Source of the DNA: an uncultured Collinsella sp.
GTDB taxonomy: Bacteria; Actinomycetota; Coriobacteriia; Coriobacteriales; Coriobacteriaceae
DNA length: 64,000 bases
Assembly (NCBI GenBank): GCA_958412345.1
Contig: CATYSO010000004.1
Coordinates: 62,001 to 126,000 of the forward strand
Direction: 5' to 3'
Each line of letters opens with the position of its first letter. Positions within the stretch are counted from its first letter, which is position 1. The notes beneath the pieces were generated by a model that was not told where the DNA came from, searched no databases, and saw only the letters and a program-made list of their open reading frames with translations. Position numbers and translations under genes: made by a program. Positions 27,316 to 36,019 of this stretch are shown piece by piece.

Positions 27316-27781
27316 CCCGTTTGCCCTCCTTGGGCGCCACCTCTGGCGCAACCGCAATTTCTATCTCAAAGCCGTCAACGCCGCGGCCGTCGTCGCCATC
27401 GTGGCGGGCTACAGCAGCTGGGCCGCCCAGGCGGCAGAGGCCGACGCCCGCACCCAGGCGGAGGCTGTCCAGGCCGAGCGCTCGCAGACGCGCGGCGCCT
27501 ACGACACCGACGGCACCTTCGAGGGCAGCGCCCAGGGCTACGGCGGCACTGTCACCTGCCGCGTGACCATCGAGAACGGATACATCGAAAGCGTCGAGGT
27601 CACGGACCACGCCGGCGAGACCCCCGCCTACTTTGCGCAGGCCGAGGGCCTCACGCAGACCATCTGCGATGCCCAGGGAACCAACGTCGACACCGTCTCG
27701 GGTGCCACGTTCTCGAGTGCCGGCATCCTAAACGCCGTCAACGCGGCGCTTGAGCAGAGCAACGCCGGAGGTACGCAGTAA
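27308..27781 (+). CDS. Single-domain membrane-anchored FMN-bind protein
   Basis: A 157-residue protein starting MRNPFALLGRHLWRNRNFYL. One membrane anchor (about 22-42) precedes one FMN-bind domain with the ApbE motif DTVSGATFS (acceptor T134). The start at 27308 is set by the overlap with the preceding gene; the longer open frame upstream is a shadow of that gene. Its stop overlaps the next ATG (TAATG). It is likely the membrane-proximal flavin acceptor next to the polyferredoxin encoded downstream. Confidence 0.88.
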   Translation: MRNPFALLGRHLWRNRNFYLKAVNAAAVVAIVAGYSSWAAQAAEADARTQAEAVQAERSQTRGAYDTDGTFEGSAQGYGGTVTCRVTIENGYIESVEVTDHAGETPAYFAQAEGLTQTICDAQGTNVDTVSGATFSSAGILNAVNAALEQSNAGGTQ

Positions 27782-28818
27782 TGGCCAGGACTGCATCCAC
27801 CAAGACCCGCGGCGCAAAGCGCCCCGCGGGAACCCTTGAGAGCCTGCGCAACGGCGCAAACGTCATCGCGCACCCCAAAAACAAGATGCAGGAGCGCCTG
27901 CGCCGACAGTACCTCCATCGCGGCGTGCGCTGGTGCGTACAGCTCGGCTTTCTCATCTGCTTCCCGGCCGCCTGGAACGCCGCCTTCAACGGCGTCAAGT
28001 ACATCTTCACGCAGCTCGGGAGCCATGCACCCATCGAGCTCACCGGCTTTTTATCCCTGCTTTTGGCCCTCTTGGCCTTCATCTGCGTGTTCGGCCGTTT
28101 CTTCTGCGGCTTTGCCTGCGCCTTCGGTACGCTCGGCGATATCGTCTACGCGCTTGCAACCCCGCTGCGCCGGGCGCTCCGCCTTGAGGGCAAGGGCGCG
28201 CATCGGCTCCCTGCGGGCGTGCAGCACGCGCTCCAGCTCGTCAAGTACGCCGTCCTCGCGGGCATCTGCGCCCTCTGCATGATGGGCATCTGGCCCCAGG
28301 TCTCGGGCGCGAGCCCCTGGGTCGCCTTCGCCGGCATCACCGCGCGCTCGCTCGAGGACATCGCGCCCACGGCCTTTGCCGCACTTGGCGCGGTCATGGT
28401 TGGGATGGCCCTTGTCGAGCGTTTCTTCTGCCAGTTCCTCTGCCCCTTCGGCGCCATATTCTCGCTGCTGCCGGTGTTGCCGATCTCGCTTTTCAACCGC
28501 CGCCGCGAAAGCTGTGCGCGCGGTTGCAACCGCTGCCAGGACAGCTGCCCGGTACGCATCCACCCCGAGCGCGCCGACCTGCAATCGGGCGAGTGCATCG
28601 CCTGCGGGCGCTGCGCCGATGGCTGCCCCATGGCCAACGTGACGCTCGCCCGGCTCGACGGCTTTAAGCGCGATCAGGCAACCGACGATGCCAGCGAGCT
28701 CGCGCAGGGCAACACCCGCAAGCGCCCGCCCGCAGGGCCCGCCATTCTCGGGACCGAGGTTGCGCTCACGCTCGTCAAGGCTGCCATCCTCGCCGCGCTC
28801 TGCCACCTGCTCATGTAA
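27781..28818 (+). CDS. NapH-like membrane polyferredoxin (Fer4_5 type)
   Basis: A 345-residue membrane protein with about five helices. Two membrane-edge Cys motifs are present (FCGFACAFG and FCQFLCPFG), the Fer4_5 signature of NapH/NosR/RnfH-like proteins. Two cytoplasmic cluster motifs follow: CARGCNRCQDSCP and CIACGRCADGCP. It would carry electrons from cytoplasmic donors across the membrane to the FMN-bind proteins encoded directly upstream. Similar Fer4_5 plus FMN-bind plus ApbE groupings are known from surveys of bacterial flavinylation. Confidence 0.9.
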   Translation: MARTASTKTRGAKRPAGTLESLRNGANVIAHPKNKMQERLRRQYLHRGVRWCVQLGFLICFPAAWNAAFNGVKYIFTQLGSHAPIELTGFLSLLLALLAFICVFGRFFCGFACAFGTLGDIVYALATPLRRALRLEGKGAHRLPAGVQHALQLVKYAVLAGICALCMMGIWPQVSGASPWVAFAGITARSLEDIAPTAFAALGAVMVGMALVERFFCQFLCPFGAIFSLLPVLPISLFNRRRESCARGCNRCQDSCPVRIHPERADLQSGECIACGRCADGCPMANVTLARLDGFKRDQATDDASELAQGNTRKRPPAGPAILGTEVALTLVKAAILAALCHLLM

Positions 28819-28907
28819 GGGACGCGCACCCGCGGCCCGACGCCCCGTCAGCACCGAGTCGTGCAGGCGCAGGCTCATCCGTAACGCCACCGACCAGAAA
28901 GCTCGCC

Positions 28908-29981
28908 ATGATCCAGACCCCCCACACCATCGACCGCCGCACGTTTATCGCCCTCGCAGGCGGGGCCCTCGTCTCTTGCGCCGGTGCACTTACCGGCTGC
29001 TCGGGCACGCAGGGCGGCTCGGGCTCTGCAGCCGCGTCCAAAGCGGGCTCCGCGGGCTCCGACAGCTCGCCCAAGGTGCAGAGCACGACGCTCTTTGTCT
29101 TCGACACTGTCGTGAATATCAGCGCCCAGTGCAGCAAAAAGGTCATGGACGAGGTCGCCGACCGCTGCACCTACTTTGAGAACAAGTTCTCGCGCACCGT
29201 GGAGGGCTCGGATATCTGGAACATCAACAATGCAGGCGGCAAGCCCGTGGAAGTCGCGCACGAGACCGCCGAGGTCATCGAGGCAGCCATCCGCTATGCC
29301 GAGGAGTCCGACGGGCTCTTTGACATCACCATCGGCGCCGTCTCGAGCCTCTGGGATTTTGACAACGAGGTCAAGCCCGCAGATGAGGACATCCAGGCGG
29401 CACTGCCCCATGTCGACTATCGCACCATCACGGTCGACGGTACCACCGTCACCCTCTCCGACCCCGAGGCCAAGCTCGACTTGGGTGGTATCGCCAAGGG
29501 CTACATCACCGACGACCTCGTGGCGCTCTTTAAGAAGCACGGCGTCGGAAATGCCTCCATCAGCCTGGGCGGCAACGTCTACGTGATGGGCAAGAGCTTT
29601 GACGGCGACGCCTGGAACGTGGGCGTGCAAGACCCCAACGGCGCGCAGGACGACGTGCTCGCCACCGTCAAGACGCGCAACCGCTCCCTTGTGACGAGCG
29701 GCCTCTATGAGCGCGGCTTTGAGCAGGACGGCACGTTCTACTACCACATCCTCGACCCCAAAACGGGCTACCCCGCCGCCACCGACCTCAAGAGCGCCTC
29801 GATTATGACCAAGAAATCCGTGCTTGGGGACGCCTACTCTACCATCCTGTTTTTGCTCGGGCACGACCGCGCCATGGAGCTCATCGAGAGCGACGACCGC
29901 TTTGAAGGCGGCGTTTTAGTCGATATGGACGATCGCGCCACCAAGAGCGACGGCTCGACGTTCAAGATCTTGCAGGACTAG
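28908..29981 (+). CDS. apbE: FAD:protein FMN transferase (ApbE), lipoprotein
   Basis: A 357-residue extracytoplasmic ApbE. The N-terminus has DRRTFIALAGG and the lipobox LTGC. Catalytic motifs are FDTVVNISAQ, DLGGIAKGYITD, SLGGNVYVMG and YYHILDPKTGYPA, with the metal-binding VLGDAYSTILFLLG near the end. It transfers FMN from FAD to Ser/Thr of the FMN-bind motif, so its targets are the proteins just upstream. It is the enzyme that makes the locus a flavinylation system. Confidence 0.94.
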   Translation: MIQTPHTIDRRTFIALAGGALVSCAGALTGCSGTQGGSGSAAASKAGSAGSDSSPKVQSTTLFVFDTVVNISAQCSKKVMDEVADRCTYFENKFSRTVEGSDIWNINNAGGKPVEVAHETAEVIEAAIRYAEESDGLFDITIGAVSSLWDFDNEVKPADEDIQAALPHVDYRTITVDGTTVTLSDPEAKLDLGGIAKGYITDDLVALFKKHGVGNASISLGGNVYVMGKSFDGDAWNVGVQDPNGAQDDVLATVKTRNRSLVTSGLYERGFEQDGTFYYHILDPKTGYPAATDLKSASIMTKKSVLGDAYSTILFLLGHDRAMELIESDDRFEGGVLVDMDDRATKSDGSTFKILQD

Positions 29982-29986
29982 GAGCC

Positions 29987-30403
29987 ATGATGGTCAAGCG
30001 CAAAGGTGCGCGCGATGGGCGCGACAACAAAAGACTCAACCTCATCCTGGTTTTGGCGATAGCGGCCATCGCATGCGTCGGCTTGGTCGCCACGCGTCTG
30101 ATGGGAGCAAACACGAACGCCGACACGGCCACAGTCGTTATCCGCGATGGAGAGCAAAACGTCTACGAGCTTCCTCTGAGCCAGAACACGACCAAGAGCG
30201 TTACGACCGACTTGGGAACCAACCTCATCGAAATCAAAGATGGACGCGTGCACGTCGAGAAGGCAGACTGTCCCAACCAGGATTGCGTGCACCAGGGCTG
30301 GATTGACGCTGCCGGGCAGCAAATTGTCTGCCTTCCGCACAAACTCACCGTCGATATCGTCGACGAGAGCGCCAAGACCACCTACGACGTAGTGGGGCGC
30401 TAA
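29987..30403 (+). CDS. NusG domain II-like secreted protein
   Basis: A 138-residue protein with one N-terminal membrane segment and a C-terminal NusG_II (PF07009) domain. The motif ADCPNQDCVHQGWI then IVCLPHKLTVDI is typical, with three conserved Cys. Such proteins are regularly found beside ApbE and Gx-transporter genes. Their role is unknown; a redox or assembly function is plausible. It starts five bases after apbE and ends three bases before the next gene. Confidence 0.85.
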   Translation: MMVKRKGARDGRDNKRLNLILVLAIAAIACVGLVATRLMGANTNADTATVVIRDGEQNVYELPLSQNTTKSVTTDLGTNLIEIKDGRVHVEKADCPNQDCVHQGWIDAAGQQIVCLPHKLTVDIVDESAKTTYDVVGR

Positions 30404-30406
30404 TCC

Positions 30407-31564
30407 GTGGAGATGGTCGATATCGAGCACGCTCGCCGCCTGGCGCGCGTTTCGCTGTTGTGCGCCTGCGCATTGGTACTGTCCTATCTGGAGACCATGA
30501 TTCCGCTGCCCGTCGCGGTGCCCGGCATTAAACTGGGCCTTGCCAACGTGGCCGTAGTCGTCGCGCTCTATACACTCGATGTCAAAAGCGCCGCCGCCGT
30601 TGCGCTCGTCAAGGTCTTTGCATCGGGCTTTTTGTTTGGTTCGCCCATGATGCTCGTCTATAGCCTGGGCGGCACGGTCCTCGCCTTTATCGGCATGGTC
30701 GCCCTTGCTGCCGTGCCGGGTGTTGGCTTGGTGCCCGTGAGCATGCTTGCCGCCGTGCTGCACAATGTAGGCCAGCTGGGCGTTGCCGCCATGGCGCTGC
30801 AGACCCCGGCAGTCTTTATCAATCTGGGCGTTCTGGGCGTCGCCGCCTGCGTCACCGGCGGCATTACGGGCGCGGTGGCAGAAGGTGCGCTCGCCGGTAT
30901 TGAGCAAGCCGATGACACACGTCCCTCCGTCGATTGCGCTGCACTTGCCGCCAATATCGTGGCAGGAGAGCGCATCGCCTTTGTCGGCACCAACGGCAGT
31001 GGCAAAAGCACCTGTGCTCTCGAGCTTGCGGGGCTGCTCAAAGACGTGAACGGGCACGCTATGTGCGTGCAGGGCACCGTAGGCCTTGCTTTTCAGGATC
31101 CCGATAACCAGATCGTCGCTCCAATCGTGCGAGATGACATCGCCTTTGGACTCGAAAACCGCGGTGTCCCCCGCGACGAAATGCGTTCAGAAGTCTTGCA
31201 GGCACTCAACGAGCTTGGCATTGTCGAGCTTGAGCAACGCGATGTCGCCACGCTCTCGGGCGGCCAAAAACAACGCGTGGCGGCGTCGGGATTGGTTGCG
31301 CTCACCCCTTCGCTCATGATTTTTGACGAGACGACCGCCATGCTCGACGAGACCGCCCGCGAGGCCGTCAATGATCTCATCGATCATCTTTGCCAGCGCG
31401 ATGTTGCCGTGATCCAGATCACGCAGTTGCTCGACGAGGTCGCGCGCGCCGACCGAGTCGCCGTCTTCGAGGCGGGCGCCATCGCATACCTGGGTACCGT
31501 GCAAGATCTTGCCGACCAGCGCGATCTGCTCATTCGATGCGGCCTGGAGGAACTGTGTCGTTAA
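30407..31564 (+). CDS. Gx transporter (ECF S-like) fused to ECF ATPase
   Basis: A 385-residue fusion. Residues about 10-175 are a membrane domain of the Gx-transporter/heptaprenyl-diphosphate-synthase component I family (PF07456), with MIPLPVAVPGIKLGLANVAV. Residues about 180-385 are an ECF-type ATPase: GTNGSGKST, VGLAFQDPDNQIVAP, LSGGQKQRVA, LMIFDETTAMLD. The two are normally separate proteins. The start is GTG at 30407; an ATG at 30413 is possible. It would work with the next gene as a vitamin or flavin transporter, by analogy with FmnA-type systems that feed FAD to ApbE. Confidence 0.85.
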   Translation: MEMVDIEHARRLARVSLLCACALVLSYLETMIPLPVAVPGIKLGLANVAVVVALYTLDVKSAAAVALVKVFASGFLFGSPMMLVYSLGGTVLAFIGMVALAAVPGVGLVPVSMLAAVLHNVGQLGVAAMALQTPAVFINLGVLGVAACVTGGITGAVAEGALAGIEQADDTRPSVDCAALAANIVAGERIAFVGTNGSGKSTCALELAGLLKDVNGHAMCVQGTVGLAFQDPDNQIVAPIVRDDIAFGLENRGVPRDEMRSEVLQALNELGIVELEQRDVATLSGGQKQRVAASGLVALTPSLMIFDETTAMLDETAREAVNDLIDHLCQRDVAVIQITQLLDEVARADRVAVFEAGAIAYLGTVQDLADQRDLLIRCGLEELCR

Positions 31565-33093
31565 CTTGCTCAAACATAACCGTCCGCTATCCCGAAGCAG
31601 ACGCCTGTACCCTATCTCGTGTTTCGTTGGAAATTAGGCCCGGCAGCGTGATCGGTATCGCAGGCACCTCTGGCTCCGGCAAGTCAACGCTGCTGCGTGT
31701 CCTTGCCGGAGCGCTTGCCGTGCAGGCGGGGTCTGTCGTGGCGGACGGCACCGCGCTTGGCACACACCCCACGGCGGATGAACTTCGTACGTACCGCAAA
31801 ACCGTGGCACTCGTGCAGCAACGCCCCGAGCAGCAGTTTTTTGCCGCCACGGTCTTTGACGAGGTGGCGTTTGGCCCCCGCAATCTTGGACTGGACGAAG
31901 CCGAGGTCAAGCGACGCGTTGGCACATCGCTCGCCAGCGTCGGGTTTGATCTCGCCGCCATCGGCGACACAAGCCCCTTTGCCCATTCTGGCGGAGAGCA
32001 GCGCCGTATCGCCGTTGCCGATATGCTTGCACTCGAGACACCGTATTTGCTGCTCGACGAGCCCAGCGCTGGACTCGATCCCCGCGCCCACCGGCTGCTA
32101 CTCGAGCGCTTGGCTCAACTCGCACGCCACGGCCGCGGCATTGTAATCGCCACGCACGATTCGCGTGTGCTGAGCATCTGCGACAAGGCCTTTCGGCTGC
32201 AGGACGGCATGCTGCTGCCGCAAAGTTCCGAGGGCATCCAGGTGACATCCGTTGGCGTGACGGCCGTACGTCCCGTGGAAACCGGACATACTCCGCCAGC
32301 GTCCAAGGCGGTCTCGTTTGGCATCTTTCGTCCGGGGTCAAGCCTCGTTCACCTGCTGCACCCCGCCACCAAGCTTGTATTCTGCATGCTCTTTATGATT
32401 GCCGGCTTTATCGCCCAGCAGCCCGGCGCCCTTGCCGCCGTCGCGCTCACCGCATTCGCCTCGCTCGCCGCAAGCGGCAGTTCGATGCGCCAGGCGCTTC
32501 GTGCCCTCAAGCCATTTCGCTGGCTTATGGGGTTTGTCCTGGTCTTCAACGCGCTCTTTACGGCATCGGGGACTCTGCTGTTGCAGGCGGGACCCGTGCA
32601 GATCACCTCGGGTGGTCTGCTCTTTGGCGCGCTCTGCGTGCTGCGTTTTGCCCTCATTATGCTGGGGACATCGACACTCATGGCGACCACCTCCCCCACC
32701 GCACTCGCCGATGGCGCCGCGGCGCTTCTGAGGCCCCTCGCCCGTTTTGGCCTGCGCACCGACGATGCCACCGTCGCCATACAGCTCACGCTTCGTTTTG
32801 TCCCCGTGCTTATCGAAGAGTTCAATCGTATCAAGGCCGCTCAGGAAGCGCGCTTGGCGCGCTTTGACAGTCCCTCGCCCCTGCAGCGTGCACGCGCCCT
32901 TGTCCCTGTCATAACACCTTTATTTAGCAGTGCGCTGCGCCGCTCCGACACGCTCGCGCTCGCTATGGTCAACCGCGAATATGGAACGCGCCCACCTGTC
33001 AGCAGAACCTGTCTGCGCGACTATCGCTTTAATCGGGCAGACCTTGCTGTTCTGACGCTCGGATGCTGCATCGTTGCGATTGCGCTACTCTAG
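31555..33093 (+). CDS. ECF ATPase fused to EcfT-like permease
   Basis: A 512-residue fusion. The N-terminal ECF ATPase has GTSGSGKSTLLRVLAG, VQQRPEQQFFAATVFDEVAF, HSGGEQRRIA and LLLDEPSAGLDP. A linker at about 240-265 leads to an EcfT-type membrane protein (about 265-512) ending with charged coupling-loop sequence (FNRIKAAQEAR, REYGTRPP). The start is GTG at 31555 with GGAGGA just before, overlapping the upstream gene by ten bases. The two genes together supply S, A, A' and T parts of a complete ECF transporter in only two polypeptides. Confidence 0.87.
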   Translation: MSLTCSNITVRYPEADACTLSRVSLEIRPGSVIGIAGTSGSGKSTLLRVLAGALAVQAGSVVADGTALGTHPTADELRTYRKTVALVQQRPEQQFFAATVFDEVAFGPRNLGLDEAEVKRRVGTSLASVGFDLAAIGDTSPFAHSGGEQRRIAVADMLALETPYLLLDEPSAGLDPRAHRLLLERLAQLARHGRGIVIATHDSRVLSICDKAFRLQDGMLLPQSSEGIQVTSVGVTAVRPVETGHTPPASKAVSFGIFRPGSSLVHLLHPATKLVFCMLFMIAGFIAQQPGALAAVALTAFASLAASGSSMRQALRALKPFRWLMGFVLVFNALFTASGTLLLQAGPVQITSGGLLFGALCVLRFALIMLGTSTLMATTSPTALADGAAALLRPLARFGLRTDDATVAIQLTLRFVPVLIEEFNRIKAAQEARLARFDSPSPLQRARALVPVITPLFSSALRRSDTLALAMVNREYGTRPPVSRTCLRDYRFNRADLAVLTLGCCIVAIALL

Positions 33094-33187
33094 GGCTCGG
33101 CATGCCATGCCACTCGCCGGAATGCGGCATATGACTTGCATGTCGTTTGCGATAATGCCTATATGAATGCTATGAGAGGAGTCCCCC

Positions 33188-34276
33188 ATGAAACCTCGTC
33201 ACCGCGCCTATTTGCTCGCTGCAGCAGCGGGTGTCGCCGTCGGCCTTGCCGCTGCCGCCGGCATCGTTTACCGCAAGCAAATCAAGTCCGCCGCGTCGCT
33301 CAAACGCTTGACCGGCTACGCGGATGGCTATGACCTGTACGCAATCGACATCGCCTACGACTACAATCTTGATCGCATCATCGCCGCTGGCGTGCGCGAC
33401 GACCAGGCCTACATCGATGCCGTGGTGGCGCAGGTGCTGCCCGGTGTGCCGGCACATGTCCAGGCGCCCCAGTTTGCCTGCAGCGCTTTTGTCGCCGTAG
33501 ATGCCGAAGGCCGCGTGCGTACCGGTCGCAATTACGACTTTAAGGACGACACCTCGGCGCTGCTGGTGCGCAATCACCCACGCGGCGGCTATGCCTCCAT
33601 CGGGTTTGCCGCCCTTAACAACCTGGGCGATAACACTCCGCTTGACTCCGTCGCCGGACGCGCCGCCGCACTCATGGGCCCGTTTGCCCAGCTAGACGGT
33701 GTTAACGAATGCGGTGTGTCCATTGCCGTACTCACCCTGGATTCCAAGCCCTGTGACCAGGACACGCAGCGCCCCGTCATCAATACCTCGCTCGCCATCC
33801 GTCTGGTGCTCGACCGTGCCGCCACCACGCAAGAAGCTGTCGACCTGCTTTCCGCCTACGACATGCACGCCATGGCAGGACGCGATTACCACTTCTTTAT
33901 AAACGACGCCGCCGGTGACGCGCGCGTAGTAGAGTGGGATCCGCGCGATCCGGACCGCGCTTTCAAAACGACTCCTGTAACCCAGGTTACAAACTTCTAC
34001 GCCTGCTATGGCGACGAAGTGCTGCCTAACCAAAAGAATGGCGAGCTAGGCCATGGTAAAGAGCGCGCCGCCGCAATCGCCGATGTCCTCGACGCCCATA
34101 CCGGCGCCCAAGACGAGGCAGTCGCTTGGAAGGCCCTGCGCGCCGCAGCGCAAGAGCCCAATCCGGAAGACATCACCAGCAACACGCAGTGGTCGGTCGT
34201 CTTTGACAATACCGAACCCGCAGCCGCCATCACGCTGCGCCGCCACTGGGGCGACGTCGACGCCTTCGCACTGTAA
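33188..34276 (+). CDS. Linear amide C-N hydrolase (choloylglycine hydrolase-like), membrane-anchored
   Basis: A 362-residue Ntn-hydrolase. An N-terminal hydrophobic segment (about 8-28) and a 70-residue pro-region precede the putative nucleophile C98 in QFACSAF. GRNYDF, NECGVSIAVLTLD and NTQWSVVFDN correspond to substrate-pocket motifs of bile salt hydrolases and acyltransferases. It may cleave conjugated bile acids, N-acyl amino acids or penicillin-like amides. The catalytic Cys is not N-terminal, so propeptide removal or an alternative mode is implied. GAGAGGAG precedes the ATG. Confidence 0.82.
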   Translation: MKPRHRAYLLAAAAGVAVGLAAAAGIVYRKQIKSAASLKRLTGYADGYDLYAIDIAYDYNLDRIIAAGVRDDQAYIDAVVAQVLPGVPAHVQAPQFACSAFVAVDAEGRVRTGRNYDFKDDTSALLVRNHPRGGYASIGFAALNNLGDNTPLDSVAGRAAALMGPFAQLDGVNECGVSIAVLTLDSKPCDQDTQRPVINTSLAIRLVLDRAATTQEAVDLLSAYDMHAMAGRDYHFFINDAAGDARVVEWDPRDPDRAFKTTPVTQVTNFYACYGDEVLPNQKNGELGHGKERAAAIADVLDAHTGAQDEAVAWKALRAAAQEPNPEDITSNTQWSVVFDNTEPAAAITLRRHWGDVDAFAL

Positions 34277-34345
34277 GGAGCCAGGCCCATCGACCTTACG
34301 CTCGCCTGACGTTGCTTACATTTCTATACGCTTGAGCTAACACGT

Positions 34346-34378
34346 TTTGCCCCCGTATCAACAGTGTGCGGGGGTAAA
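34346..34378. promoter_or_regulatory. Inverted repeat upstream of phosphofructokinase
   Basis: TTTGCCCCCG and CGGGGGTAAA (nine of ten) separated by 13 bases, followed by a -10-like TATAAC near 34390. It may be an operator or leader hairpin. Confidence 0.45.
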
Positions 34379-34416
34379 CTTATGCGCATGTTATAACTTG
34401 CCCGGAAGGATTCATC

Positions 34417-35496
34417 ATGCTCAGGATCGGTCTTCTTACCAGTGGCGGCGACTGCCAGGCGCTCAACGCCACCATGCGCGGCATCGTCAAAACGCTCATG
34501 ACCAATAGCGAAGAGCCTATCGAGATCTATGGTTTTGAGGACGGCTACCAGGGCCTTATCTACAGCAGGTTCCGCGTCATGTCGCCCGCCGATTTTAGCG
34601 GCATCCTCACCCGCGGCGGCACCATCCTGGGCACGAGCCGCACACCGTTCAAGCGTCTGGACATTCCCGAGGCCGATGGCGTCGAGAAGGTGCCGGCGAT
34701 GGTCCACACCTATCACAAGCTGCAGCTCGACTGCCTGTTTATGCTGGGAGGCAACGGCTCCACCAAGACCGCCAACCGCCTGCGCGAAGAGGGCCTCAAC
34801 GTTATCGCCCTGCCCAAGACCATCGATAACGACACCTGGGGCACCGAGATGACCTTTGGCTTTACGAGCGCCATCGACGTCGCCACCAAGTGCATCGACG
34901 ACATCCACACCACCGCTTCGAGCCACGGGCGCGTGTTCGTCATCGAAATCATGGGACACAAGGTCGGATGGATTCCGCTGTACGCCGGCGTCGCGGGCGG
35001 CGCGGACGTCATCCTGATCCCCGAGATCCCCTACGACATGGACCAGGTCATCAAGACCATCGAGCATCGCATGGAGACCGGCAGCCGCTTTACCATCGTG
35101 GCCGTCGCCGAGGGCGCCATCTCTAAGGAGGACGCGGCGCTGCCCAAGAAGGAGTACAAGAAAAAGCTCGCCGGACGTACGAGCCCGTCGATCGTCTACG
35201 ACATCGCCAAGGAGATCGAGGCCAAGACCGGTCGCGAGACCCGCGTCGCCATCCCCGGTCACACGCAGCGCGGCGGTCAGCCCGACGCCCAGGACCGCAT
35301 CTTTGCGACCCAGTGCGGCGTCGAGGCGGCACTCGGCTGCCTGCGTGGCGAGTTTGGCTACATGATTGCCCTACGCGACGGCAAGATGTGCCACATGCCG
35401 CTCGAGGAGGTCGCCGGCAAGCTCAAATATGTCGACCCCCAGAGCGATCTGGTGCGCGAGGCCAAAGCGTTGGGCATCAGCTTCGGCGACGAATAG
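34417..35496 (+). CDS. pfkA: 6-phosphofructokinase
   Basis: A 359-residue PFK with LTSGGDCQALNATMRG, LGGNGSTKTA, PKTIDNDTWGTE, the metal- and substrate-binding MGHKVGWIPL, and GHTQRGGQPDAQDR. In E. coli numbering it has Gly at position 104 and Lys at 124, the combination seen in actinobacterial ATP-dependent enzymes, but Asn replaces the usual Asp103 (GGNGS for GGDGS). The phosphoryl donor (ATP or pyrophosphate) is therefore not certain. GGAAGGA precedes the ATG. A long structured hairpin begins 23 bases after the stop. Confidence 0.93.
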   Translation: MLRIGLLTSGGDCQALNATMRGIVKTLMTNSEEPIEIYGFEDGYQGLIYSRFRVMSPADFSGILTRGGTILGTSRTPFKRLDIPEADGVEKVPAMVHTYHKLQLDCLFMLGGNGSTKTANRLREEGLNVIALPKTIDNDTWGTEMTFGFTSAIDVATKCIDDIHTTASSHGRVFVIEIMGHKVGWIPLYAGVAGGADVILIPEIPYDMDQVIKTIEHRMETGSRFTIVAVAEGAISKEDAALPKKEYKKKLAGRTSPSIVYDIAKEIEAKTGRETRVAIPGHTQRGGQPDAQDRIFATQCGVEAALGCLRGEFGYMIALRDGKMCHMPLEEVAGKLKYVDPQSDLVREAKALGISFGDE

Positions 35497-35519
35497 CCTC
35501 GGCTGGAACCGCCCCCATC

Positions 35520-35640
35520 GGAGACCCTAGGGCTTACCTCCCAAATCGTCCTCGGACATGTCAGGACCCCGCCGTGCGCTTCGCGCGGCGGGGCCCTTCC
35601 GTCCTGCGGAAAGATTTGGGAGGTAAGCCCTGGGGTCTCC
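35520..35640 (+). repeat. H-family nested hairpin, copy H1
   Basis: Outer arms 35520-35547 and 35613-35640 pair over 28 positions with one mismatch. Inside are CGTCCTCGGACATG on the left and GTCCTGCGGA on the right, then an inner CCCCGCCG-type stem with a GCGCTTCGCGC tip. It begins 23 bases after the pfkA stop. See the H-family finding. Confidence 0.88.
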
Positions 35641-35705
35641 TGCGGTAACTGGGGAGGCCGAAGCTATTCGTCTTCTTGCTGCGGGTGCCTGGGGTAGAGT
35701 GCGGC

Positions 35706-35907
35706 GTGCATTTTTGGGAATATTCAGCATTCGGGGGCGCTTGCATACTGGATTTTGGGCGAAAGGCAGGCGCAATGGGCCGCATCCTGTAGAAAAACGA
35801 GCGGCTCTTGAGGCGTTGGAGTTCAGAATCAGGACTTTAAGCGCTGTATTATGCGCCCGCTCCCGCACCCGCGGACTCCGGGACGCTGAAAACTCCGGAA
35901 TTTGCAC
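35706..35907. mobile_element. MITE-like element, copy A
   Basis: A 202-bp element whose left end (35706-35736) contains GGGAATATTCAGCATTCGGG. The right end (35878-35907) is its imperfect complement. No coding capacity is supported. It is homologous to copy B at 38204-38404 and homology runs on to about 36001, ending with a CCGCCG/CGGCGG hairpin. The longer open frames here are not credible genes. Confidence 0.7.
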
Positions 35908-36019
35908 GCCGCCCCCTGGGGTACCTGTGGGCAAAAAGCAACCGACCCGCCGAAATATGCAATCGGCGGGGCGATTTATGCAAAAAGGCGGTTGTGGTTG
36001 CGCATGTCGCTCAGCGTTC

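Noticed and set aside
30407..31564. Fusion seen as an artefact of a missed stop between Gx-transporter and ATPase
   Set aside because: The frame is continuous, the linker is plausible, and the next gene shows a matching fusion; only resequencing could overturn it.
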